A DNA stretch of 11,882 nt. Origin: UBA6183 sp041302975 (GTDB lineage Bacteria > Bacteroidota > Bacteroidia > UKL13-3). The notes beneath the pieces are model-generated. The model ran no database searches, was not told the DNA's origin, and saw nothing but the letters and a program-made list of their open reading frames with translations. The stretch covers positions 1-11,882 of the forward strand of contig JBFYQC010000113.1 of NCBI GenBank assembly GCA_041302975.1, given 5' to 3'. Shown here piece after piece: positions 6,306-11,882 of the stretch. The position numbers and the translations under genes are program-made. Position 1 is the stretch's first letter, and each line of letters begins with the position of its first letter.

Positions 6306-7097
6306 TTATTTCTTTTTAGGAATGTACTTTGCTGTTTTGTTTAGAAAGAAAGTAAATGTATCGCTGCGTAAGCCAATACGCAATGTTTCCAATGGGATAA
6401 CATCGTTTGGTGCAATATTACCCAAGTTTACATTGGCATCAACTAATTTAATAAAATAGGTTTGTTGTGCCTTTTGTGGCGCTTCCCAAATTATTTTTTC
6501 ACCATCTATTTTAGTTAAAATTTCCTGAACCAAGCCTTCACGAACTTCGCCACTACTGCGGTAAACGCCAACGTTTCCTGCTTCACGCGCCTCAGCTATA
6601 ACTTTCCAAGCACCGGCTTTTAGCTCCGCTTTCATCAACTCGATCCACTGGTATGGAGGAATAATTTTTTCTACATCCTTACTTCCTACCTCACTTAAAA
6701 CAGTGGCATGTTTGCTAAGCTTGTTAATAAATTCTAATTTAACTTCATGTGGCATTTCAATGCTGCCATCAGATACTTCCACATGCTCAAGTTTATATTT
6801 ATCAATAACTTTTAAAAAGTCATCGTATTGATTGCGCACAATAAAGGCTTCAAACAAAGTACCACCAAAATAAACACGCATACCGGCATCTTTGTACAAC
6901 TTAATTTTTTCGGCCAGATTTGGAGACACCATGCTGGTTCCAAAACCAAGTTTAACTAAGTCAACATACTCGCTGTTTGCTTCAATAAAATTGGCTGCTT
7001 CGGTAAGACTAAGGCCTTTATCCATAACCATTGTTAAGCCATTATTGCGAGGTTTTGCAGTTCTATCGGGTAACTGCTTCAGTTTAAAATTTCTCAT
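6306..7097 (-). CDS. comA: Phosphosulfolactate synthase, ComA family
   Basis: The 263-residue protein belongs to the ComA family of TIM-barrel enzymes, which add sulfite to phosphoenolpyruvate to give (R)-2-phospho-3-sulfolactate. This is the first step of archaeal coenzyme M synthesis; Bacillus uses a homologue for sulfolactate. Visible family motifs are MDKGL (25-29), KLGFGTS (49-55), YFGGTLFE (76-83), EVSDGSI (107-113), SEVGSK (135-140), EAREAG (169-174) with YRSSGEVR (179-186), WEAP (204-207), LGNIA (225-229) and ETLRIGLRSDT (237-247). The start chosen is ATG 7095-7097. It overlaps the TPR gene by 14 bp, which implies translational coupling; an ATG 21 nt earlier would overlap more and add only basic residues. 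No ComB, ComC or sulfopyruvate decarboxylase gene is in the window, so the final product is unknown. Confidence 0.93.
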   Translation of the reverse strand: MRNFKLKQLPDRTAKPRNNGLTMVMDKGLSLTEAANFIEANSEYVDLVKLGFGTSMVSPNLAEKIKLYKDAGMRVYFGGTLFEAFIVRNQYDDFLKVIDKYKLEHVEVSDGSIEMPHEVKLEFINKLSKHATVLSEVGSKDVEKIIPPYQWIELMKAELKAGAWKVIAEAREAGNVGVYRSSGEVREGLVQEILTKIDGEKIIWEAPQKAQQTYFIKLVDANVNLGNIAPNDVIPLETLRIGLRSDTFTFFLNKTAKYIPKKK

Positions 7098-8496
7098 TTT
7101 TTTCTTTGTACAATGCAATCAGTGATAAGATGTCGCCCACGTTGTGTAATTGAGGCATAATCTCAAAAATTAAAAAGTGGTCGTCAAAATTAATACTTAA
7201 TGCTGTTTCTAGGTGTACTATTGCTTGCCTGATTTTACTCATAGCATATAAGTAATTGGTCATTCTGTAATGTAATTGGTGATTATCAGGACTTAACTTC
7301 AAAGCTTTATCTATAATATCTATGGCTTCTTCGTGTTTATTTTCAACAAAAAGCACATACGACCAGTCTAACCAAGCCTCCATCATCATTGGGTCGAGTA
7401 AAATAATGTCTTGATAGCATTCAATAGCTTCTTCAATATTATTCATTTTATAAGAAGTTTCAGCCAGTACCAATAAGTATTCGGTATTGTCTGGTTCTAA
7501 AACTACGGCTCGCTTAATAAATTGTAGTGCTTCTTTTAGTTGGTCTTCTTTGTCATAAGTTAAGCCTATACCAAACCATGCTTCGGCAATGTTAGGATTA
7601 AGTTTAGTTGCTTTTTTATAAAACTCTCTGGCCTCTATATTTCTATCTAATCGTTCAAGGCATCCTGCTAAATTGCAAAAAGTAACAGCATCAGGTCCGT
7701 CATGCTTTATAGTGGTTTTGTATTCGGCAATTGCTTCTTGGTATTTGTCTAACTCAACCAATGCGTTTGCTTTATTAAACCTTGCTGCTGTAAAATCTTC
7801 GTCAATAGCCAAACAATATTCAAAAGCATCAATTGATTTTTCAAAATCACCTATTTTGGTATAAACTACACCAAGTGCATACCATGCCGAGGTGTTGTAT
7901 GGATCTATGTCAATTAGTTTATTAATGTATTCAATGCTTTTGTCATGCCTACCTAATAAATCATAGGCGTTTGCAGTTTCATGGTAAGCCTGTTCTAAGT
8001 CTGGGTTTTCTGAAACTATCAATTCAAAATATTCGGCTGATTTGTTTAATCTGTTAGTTTCTTCATATGCATATGCAATTTCAAATAAAGCATCAGAGCG
8101 GTTATCGGTGTGTAACAAAGCCTTGTTAAAACAATCCTCAGCCCTTTCATCTTCATTCATATTTAAAAATATCTCACCTTTAATTAAAGCGATATCAGCA
8201 TTAAAAGGTTCGTATAATTCAGCGTTTTCGGCAATTGTAAGCGATTCATCTAATTTTCCCATTGCTAAAAACACACTTGACTTTTGTACCATAAAGCCAA
8301 TGTGGTTTGGAAATAACTCCTCGCCAAAATAAAGCACCTCTAGCGCCTTTTTAAGTTTTTCTTTTTGGATATAATAATCGCAAATATCTTCTAACTCTTC
8401 TGCTTCAAAAAACTCGCGTGTTTTATTCCTCAACATCTTTTCGTATCGCTGTACGTTAGATTGTACTTCTTCGTCTAAAAAATCGTCAGCATCCAT
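7084..8496 (-). CDS. Tetratricopeptide repeat protein
   Basis: The 470-residue protein consists almost entirely of about twelve 34-residue TPR units from about residue 35 to 440. Typical repeat faces are AWYALGVVYTKIGDFEKSID (204-223), AEAWFGIGLTYDKEDQLKEA (304-323) and AWLDWSYVLFVENKHEEAID (374-393), with P at the repeat ends (DPYN, NPNI, EPDN, DPMM, SPDN). The acidic N-terminus (DADDFLDEE) has no signal peptide or membrane helix, so the protein should be cytoplasmic. TPR solenoids bind partner proteins; nothing here names the partner. It is the first gene of the minus-strand block, has a promoter-like box just upstream and overlaps comA by 14 bp. Whether the two products interact is unknown. 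Confidence 0.95.
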   Translation of the reverse strand: MDADDFLDEEVQSNVQRYEKMLRNKTREFFEAEELEDICDYYIQKEKLKKALEVLYFGEELFPNHIGFMVQKSSVFLAMGKLDESLTIAENAELYEPFNADIALIKGEIFLNMNEDERAEDCFNKALLHTDNRSDALFEIAYAYEETNRLNKSAEYFELIVSENPDLEQAYHETANAYDLLGRHDKSIEYINKLIDIDPYNTSAWYALGVVYTKIGDFEKSIDAFEYCLAIDEDFTAARFNKANALVELDKYQEAIAEYKTTIKHDGPDAVTFCNLAGCLERLDRNIEAREFYKKATKLNPNIAEAWFGIGLTYDKEDQLKEALQFIKRAVVLEPDNTEYLLVLAETSYKMNNIEEAIECYQDIILLDPMMMEAWLDWSYVLFVENKHEEAIDIIDKALKLSPDNHQLHYRMTNYLYAMSKIRQAIVHLETALSINFDDHFLIFEIMPQLHNVGDILSLIALYKEKNEKF

Positions 8497-8516
8497 AGTT
8501 CTAAAGCTTAGCTTAA

Positions 8517-8524
8517 CAAATATA
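8517..8524 (-). promoter_or_regulatory. Candidate -7 promoter box for the TPR operon
   Basis: On the minus strand the bases read TATATTTG, an exact match to the Bacteroidetes -7 consensus TAnnTTTG. They lie 20 nt before the TPR start codon, which gives a short leader. No convincing -33 TTTG was found at the right distance, so this rests on the -7 box alone. Confidence 0.5.
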
Positions 8525-8659
8525 ACACCAAAACGAGGTGATATTTTAAAAAAGTATGAAGATTATGCACAAAAAATTGTGTGTTAAATCTACACCTATG
8601 TAGCGATTATATAATTTAAGTGGCTTTATTTGAAAATAAATTAACAAAACGCTAATCAT

Positions 8660-9499
8660 ATGAAAAAACACACAGTTACATTTCTTTTTTTGCTAATGGG
8701 CTTTTTCGCTTTGGCACAAGCTCCTGCCGATTCGACCCTTAAAGACATAGGCGTGGCAGTTACGCCATCTCATTTAAATTTTAATTTGAAACCCGGAGAA
8801 GCAAAAACCTATGAAGTAAAGGTTACTAACGAAACGTTGGTAAACCGCTCGTTTAATGTATCGTTAAGCGACTACGATGCTGATAAAGCTGGCAAAACTA
8901 TATTTATGAAACCAGGAACATCTATTTATGGGATGTCTCAGTGGTTAAGTGTTTCGCCTACTTTTTTCGAGTTAAAACCAGGTGGAGTACAAAAAGTTAC
9001 AGTTACATTAAATATTCCAGACTCTATTATGGCTGCCCGCGCAGCTTGGGGTTTACTATGGATTGAAGAACAAAAGGAACGTCAATCGTTAGATAATAAT
9101 GGTAATGATAAAGCCATTTCATTAGGTGTTATTCCAACATTTGCTTTTGGCGTATACCTTTACCAGAACCCGCCAACAGTGGCAAATAATAAAGTTTCGA
9201 TTGATAATTTTGTTTATCAAGGGCTAAATGGTGCACAACCCAAGATAGACATGACTCTGAAAAATGTAGGCGATGGTATTGCCTCTTGTCTGGCTTATGT
9301 TGAATTAACAAATACCAAAACAGGTAAACAACAACGGTTGTTGGTTAAACGATTTGTGATTTTACCTGGTTACACACGTAATTACATGTTTACTTTACCT
9401 GAAAAGCTAGAGAAAGGACCATATTCGGCTGTTGGAGTTCTAGATTATGGTAGTAAAGAAGATGTAGAAGCAGCTGAAATTAACTTTGAAGTTAAGTAA
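8660..9499 (+). CDS. Exported Ig-fold, chaperone-like protein
   Basis: The 279-residue protein starts with a Sec signal peptide (MKKHTVTFLFLLMGFFALAQ, cleavage likely near residue 20-21). The mature part looks like two Ig-like beta domains. The first, about 30-140, has VTPSHLNFNLKPGEAKTYEV, then V.N....N.SFNVSLSDYD, QWLSVSP (94-100) and FELKPGGVQKVTVTLNIPD. The second, about 155-279, has a KNVGDG turn (201-206) and a final beta strand. The pattern of a pG..k.yev.V.N strand followed by a wls.sP..f.lkPG strand occurs in PapD-like periplasmic chaperones and in DUF916 (WxL-interacting) proteins of Gram-positives. I cannot tell these apart by eye. It has no lipobox and no T9SS C-terminal domain. 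It leads a plus-strand locus of exported proteins, fitting a periplasmic assembly or surface-anchoring role. AT-rich DNA upstream probably holds its promoter. Confidence 0.85.
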   Translation: MKKHTVTFLFLLMGFFALAQAPADSTLKDIGVAVTPSHLNFNLKPGEAKTYEVKVTNETLVNRSFNVSLSDYDADKAGKTIFMKPGTSIYGMSQWLSVSPTFFELKPGGVQKVTVTLNIPDSIMAARAAWGLLWIEEQKERQSLDNNGNDKAISLGVIPTFAFGVYLYQNPPTVANNKVSIDNFVYQGLNGAQPKIDMTLKNVGDGIASCLAYVELTNTKTGKQQRLLVKRFVILPGYTRNYMFTLPEKLEKGPYSAVGVLDYGSKEDVEAAEINFEVK

Positions 9500-9609
9500 A
9501 ACAAGCTGCTGTTAAAAGATATAAACTGCTGTTTAAATAAATATGTTGATTTAATGTGGAAAAAATAGCCCTGAAAACCAGTAAATTACATTTTATACTT
9601 TAAAACAGC

Positions 9610-9639
9610 CATTTATTTCTTTTAAATGTAAAATAAATG
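9610..9639. repeat. AT-rich 9-bp hairpin upstream of the first paralogue
   Basis: CATTTATTT (9610-9618) pairs with AAATAAATG (9631-9639) around a 12-nt loop, directly before a promoter-like box. It could be an operator or a weak end for the upstream transcript; with AT-rich DNA it may also be chance. Confidence 0.3.
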
Positions 9640-9643
9640 CTGA

Positions 9644-9650
9644 TACTTTG
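9644..9650 (+). promoter_or_regulatory. Weak candidate -7 box for the first paralogue
   Basis: TACTTTG resembles the Bacteroidetes -7 box TAnnTTTG but is one base short, and no TTG sits at the usual upstream distance. It lies 30 nt before the ATG. A 181-bp gap to the preceding gene makes a separate promoter likely somewhere here. Confidence 0.35.
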
Positions 9651-9680
9651 CTCTACACTTTTAACTAAAAACTATTCTGT

Positions 9681-10469
9681 ATGAAAAAAATTAAAGTATT
9701 AGCATTTGCTGCAGCAGCATTGTTAACATCAACAGGAGCTTTTGCTCAGTTGCAAGATGAAAAGGATGTAACTATTACTATGGATTTACAACCTATTCTA
9801 CAATTAAACATGTCAACTCCAAATCAAGTAGATTTTACGTTCGACAACATTAATGAGTACTACGGTGGTATAACCAAATACGGAGCCACTATTTTAAAAG
9901 TAAGTTCTACTGTTAATTGGGATTTGTATGCTATCGGTCGTTCAAACGGTAACGTAGCAGCAGGTTTTTGGGATCAACAAATTAAATACGGAACAGGTGG
10001 AACAGGTGCAACCAACCGTTTACCATTAAGTTTGTTAGAATTACATCAAAGTACAGCAAATGGTAATTCAGCCGCTGCAACCGGTACTTATGCCGACTAC
10101 AGTGCTTTCTTTCCACCAATTGCCAGCCCATCAGGTTCAAATAGTATTTATGTGGATCCAGCTAATGCCGGAACACCTCCAAACGCAAACAATAAATACA
10201 TTGCTGGACATAAAGGTACAACTGGTGTTGGTGATGATGCCGTTGCTGGTGGTAGTTACTTAACTGCAGCTGCAGGTGCTTTAACTAGCGATTACTACTA
10301 CAGTATCGACTATCGTATTGTACCGGGTTTACCTGCTGTTTTCCCGATGGCATTTAGCCCTGATGGAACAACTGCTCAAGATTTAGTAACCGCTAACGGT
10401 GCTGGATCATACGCTCAGCCTGGTGTTTATACCATGTATGTTCAATACATTTTATTAGAAGATCAATAA
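9681..10469 (+). CDS. Exported structural-type protein with WxL-like motif (paralogue A)
   Basis: The 262-residue protein has a clear Sec signal peptide (MKKIKVLAFAAAALLTSTGAFA, cleavage before Q23). The family was not recognised. The mature protein contains no cysteine and is rich in G, A, S, T and N between residues 85 and 205, as expected for an extended beta-rich extracellular protein. Residues 50-74 (starting VDFTFD and including EYYGGIT), the tripeptide WDL at 80-82, IDYRIVP (209-215) and the last strand PGVYTMYVQYILLE (247-260) all recur in the next gene, so the two are paralogues sharing both ends. There is no lipobox and no T9SS sorting domain. It ends 21 bp before a strong terminator, suggesting it is expressed more than the genes behind it. 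It could be a major fibre or surface-layer subunit; this is inference. Confidence 0.85.
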   Translation: MKKIKVLAFAAAALLTSTGAFAQLQDEKDVTITMDLQPILQLNMSTPNQVDFTFDNINEYYGGITKYGATILKVSSTVNWDLYAIGRSNGNVAAGFWDQQIKYGTGGTGATNRLPLSLLELHQSTANGNSAAATGTYADYSAFFPPIASPSGSNSIYVDPANAGTPPNANNKYIAGHKGTTGVGDDAVAGGSYLTAAAGALTSDYYYSIDYRIVPGLPAVFPMAFSPDGTTAQDLVTANGAGSYAQPGVYTMYVQYILLEDQ

Positions 10470-10490
10470 AAAAAAATAACCCTTTGTTTT

Positions 10491-10530
10491 AGTGGGGAAA
10501 ACAGCTCCCTTGTTTTCCCCACTATTTTTT
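10491..10530 (+). terminator. Strong rho-independent terminator inside the secretion locus
   Basis: AGTGGGGAAAAC (10491-10502) pairs perfectly with GTTTTCCCCACT (10512-10523) around a 9-nt loop, and ATTTTTT follows. It starts 21 nt after the stop of paralogue A and lies before the next gene, so downstream expression needs read-through or another promoter. It also rules out the longer GTG start at 10492 for the next gene. Confidence 0.88.
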
Positions 10531-10563
10531 CCCCTTATTACCCCAACCCCTAACAAATCCAAA

Positions 10564-11166
10564 GTGAAACAGGTAATACTAGTTTTAGCATTGCTTTTTT
10601 GCCTAAACCCACTGCAAGCACAATTTTGCGATGAAGTGCGTTTATCTGTTACATCAAATGCTAATGTAGATTTTAGCTTTGACTCCTTTGGCGAATACAT
10701 GGCTGGCATTACCCAAAATGGGTCAACCAAACTAAAAGTTGCTGTTAGTAACAGTATAAATAACAACCCTTCCTGCCGATGGAATCTAGTAATTTTGGTT
10801 GAGAACGCATCATCAACTACAGCACCTACTGAGTGGGAGCAACTGCAAAGTAACTCAACTAGTGGAACTGCTCCACAAATAGATATGTTGCAATTGCGTA
10901 TCAGAAATAATTGCAACACTTCATTAACCGGAAATCAATTTTTTAATGTGCCCACAACAACAGGTACACCAATAATAGTGATATCTAATAATGGGGTTAC
11001 AACACCTGCTGGTTCTTGTACAACTAATGTTAACGGTCCTGGTAATACAGTTACCAATTACAACGAATATTCTTTTGATATCGATTATCGCATTGTACCA
11101 ACTAATGGTGTGCGTAGCGGTGTTTATCAACTTAAAGTTAAATACTTGCTAACCGAAATTCTTTAA
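10564..11166 (+). CDS. Exported structural-type protein with WxL-like motif (paralogue B)
   Basis: GTG at 10564 gives a 200-residue protein with a good signal peptide (VKQVILVLALLFCLNPLQAQ, cleavage near residue 20). The only other start, GTG at 10492, lies inside the terminator stem and would put 24 proline-rich residues before the signal sequence. The mature protein shares blocks with paralogue A: residues 35-59 (VDFSFD, EYMAGIT; 15 of 25 identical by eye), WNL at 73-75, IDYRIVP at 173-179 and SGVYQLKVKYLLTE at 185-198. It lacks most of A's middle region. Unlike A it has four cysteines in the mature part (C22, C71, C117, C152), so two disulfides are possible. It is probably a secreted minor subunit or tip-like partner of A, as an inference. 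The next gene follows after 14 bp. Confidence 0.82.
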   Translation: MKQVILVLALLFCLNPLQAQFCDEVRLSVTSNANVDFSFDSFGEYMAGITQNGSTKLKVAVSNSINNNPSCRWNLVILVENASSTTAPTEWEQLQSNSTSGTAPQIDMLQLRIRNNCNTSLTGNQFFNVPTTTGTPIIVISNNGVTTPAGSCTTNVNGPGNTVTNYNEYSFDIDYRIVPTNGVRSGVYQLKVKYLLTEIL

Positions 11167-11180
11167 CAAAAACAAACTCA

Positions 11181-11882
11181 TTGAGCAAATATAAAAAACA
11201 TATTACTTTATGGCTGATAATGTGCTTTGCGATTGCAGCAAAAGCACAGCAACTTGTTGTTACTTTTAATAAGGTTGAAATTGCTATTGTGCAAGGCGAA
11301 TTAGTAACCAATGTAGTTAAAATTGCTAATACAGGAACCTCCACCAAAGAAATAAAACTTAGTATTGATTATCCGGCCGAATGGAAACAGATTGGCAACC
11401 AGCTGCAAATTTATAATATTGCTCCGGGCGATTCTGTTTTTGTACCGGTAAGGCTTATACCATCTCAAACGATTGGTGGTAACAATAGGTTTATGATAAA
11501 TGCTAATGTTACTGGTGTTGATGACAAGTACTTGGGCGAGGCAACCTTTTGGGCCTTTACGCAGAAAAAAACCAGTTGGGTTATAAATAGCCTTGATGGA
11601 AATAAGATATATTTTAAAAATGGCGAGAACAACGTTAAGTTTGATGTAAACGTACTAAATACGGGTGCCGAAAAGCAACGTATCACCATGACATTAAACA
11701 ACCTTAGTTTGTTTTCAACTGTGGTTGATAGTTTGGGTGTAAATAAAACGCTAAAGCCTATTCAACTTAACCTGGAAAGTAAGGAAGATACTACACTTTC
11801 GTTTGTATACCGCCATGAGTCTGGTGATAGAAACAATACTAGAATTGACATTGAAAACCACAAACCATACTCGCAAAAAGAA
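11181..11882 (+). CDS. Start of a large exported protein with Ig-like repeats, C-terminus beyond the window
   Basis: The frame is open for 234 codons from TTG 11181 to the right edge. No ATG or GTG is available: stops close the frame at 11139, and the first internal ATG (11220) falls inside the signal sequence. The TTG start gives SKYKKHITLWLIMCFAIAAKAQ, a normal Sec signal peptide. The mature part shows two similar beta-rich segments. One runs about 25-110 (VQGELVTNVVKIANTG, then IAPGDSVFVPVRLIPSQ). The other runs about 125-225 (FKNGENNVKFDVNVLNTG, then LKPIQLNLESKEDTTLSFVY). This NTG-turn pattern recalls NEW3 / COG1470-like Ig domains. It starts 14 bp after paralogue B, so it is co-transcribed. 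It could be an outer-membrane assembly or anchor protein; the missing C-terminus would decide. Confidence 0.78.
   Translation, partial: MSKYKKHITLWLIMCFAIAAKAQQLVVTFNKVEIAIVQGELVTNVVKIANTGTSTKEIKLSIDYPAEWKQIGNQLQIYNIAPGDSVFVPVRLIPSQTIGGNNRFMINANVTGVDDKYLGEATFWAFTQKKTSWVINSLDGNKIYFKNGENNVKFDVNVLNTGAEKQRITMTLNNLSLFSTVVDSLGVNKTLKPIQLNLESKEDTTLSFVYRHESGDRNNTRIDIENHKPYSQKE

Noticed and set aside
9681..10469. T9SS C-terminal sorting domain or lipoprotein pilin
   Set aside because: No lipobox cysteine follows the signal peptide, and the last 80 residues lack the usual T9SS sorting-domain pattern.
10492..10563. Longer GTG start for paralogue B
   Set aside because: The codon lies within the stem of a strong terminator and would place 24 proline-rich residues before an ordinary signal peptide that starts at GTG 10564.

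Overview
The window looks chromosomal and comes from a Bacteroidetes-type bacterium. The DNA is AT-rich, genes lack clear Shine-Dalgarno sites, and one good match to the Bacteroidetes promoter -7 box (TAnnTTTG) precedes the TPR gene. The gene families also fit: a MaeB-type malic enzyme fused to a phosphotransacetylase-like domain, a bacterial ComA-family phosphosulfolactate synthase, and a XerC/D-like integrase with an extra N-terminal domain. No rRNA, tRNA, CRISPR array or insertion sequence was seen.

Layout. (1) Positions 1-1871 are accessory DNA on the minus strand: the start of an unrecognised three-helix membrane protein that runs off the left edge (1-611), an 85-bp imperfect palindrome built like an integron attC site (636-720), and a tyrosine recombinase gene (726-1871) whose 3' end abuts the palindrome. 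Together they look like an integron-type gene cassette beside an integrase that is not a classical IntI. (2) Positions 1872-2765 hold no gene but many inverted and direct repeats, ending in a terminator. (3) Positions 2766-8496 are a minus-strand housekeeping block transcribed in the order TPR protein, phosphosulfolactate synthase, YqeY-like protein, LOG-family protein, malic enzyme. The first three are tightly packed (14-bp overlap, then a 14-bp gap). A small GC-rich hairpin separates YqeY from LOG. (4) After a divergent intergenic region, 8660-11882 is a plus-strand secretion locus: an Ig-fold, chaperone-like exported protein, two paralogous exported proteins with shared terminal motifs and a W-x-L tripeptide, and the start of a large exported protein with repeated Ig-like segments.

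How the genes may work together. The malic enzyme serves central carbon metabolism. The ComA homologue suggests sulfonate (sulfolactate) chemistry, but no other gene of such a pathway is present. The plus-strand locus resembles a surface-fibre or surface-protein assembly operon. It has a Cys-free paralogue followed by a very strong terminator, then a Cys-containing paralogue with a GTG start and a large protein with a TTG start. This suggests graded expression, with much product from the first paralogue and less from the two genes behind it. The parallel with Gram-positive WxL / DUF916 loci rests on motifs read by eye and is a hypothesis.
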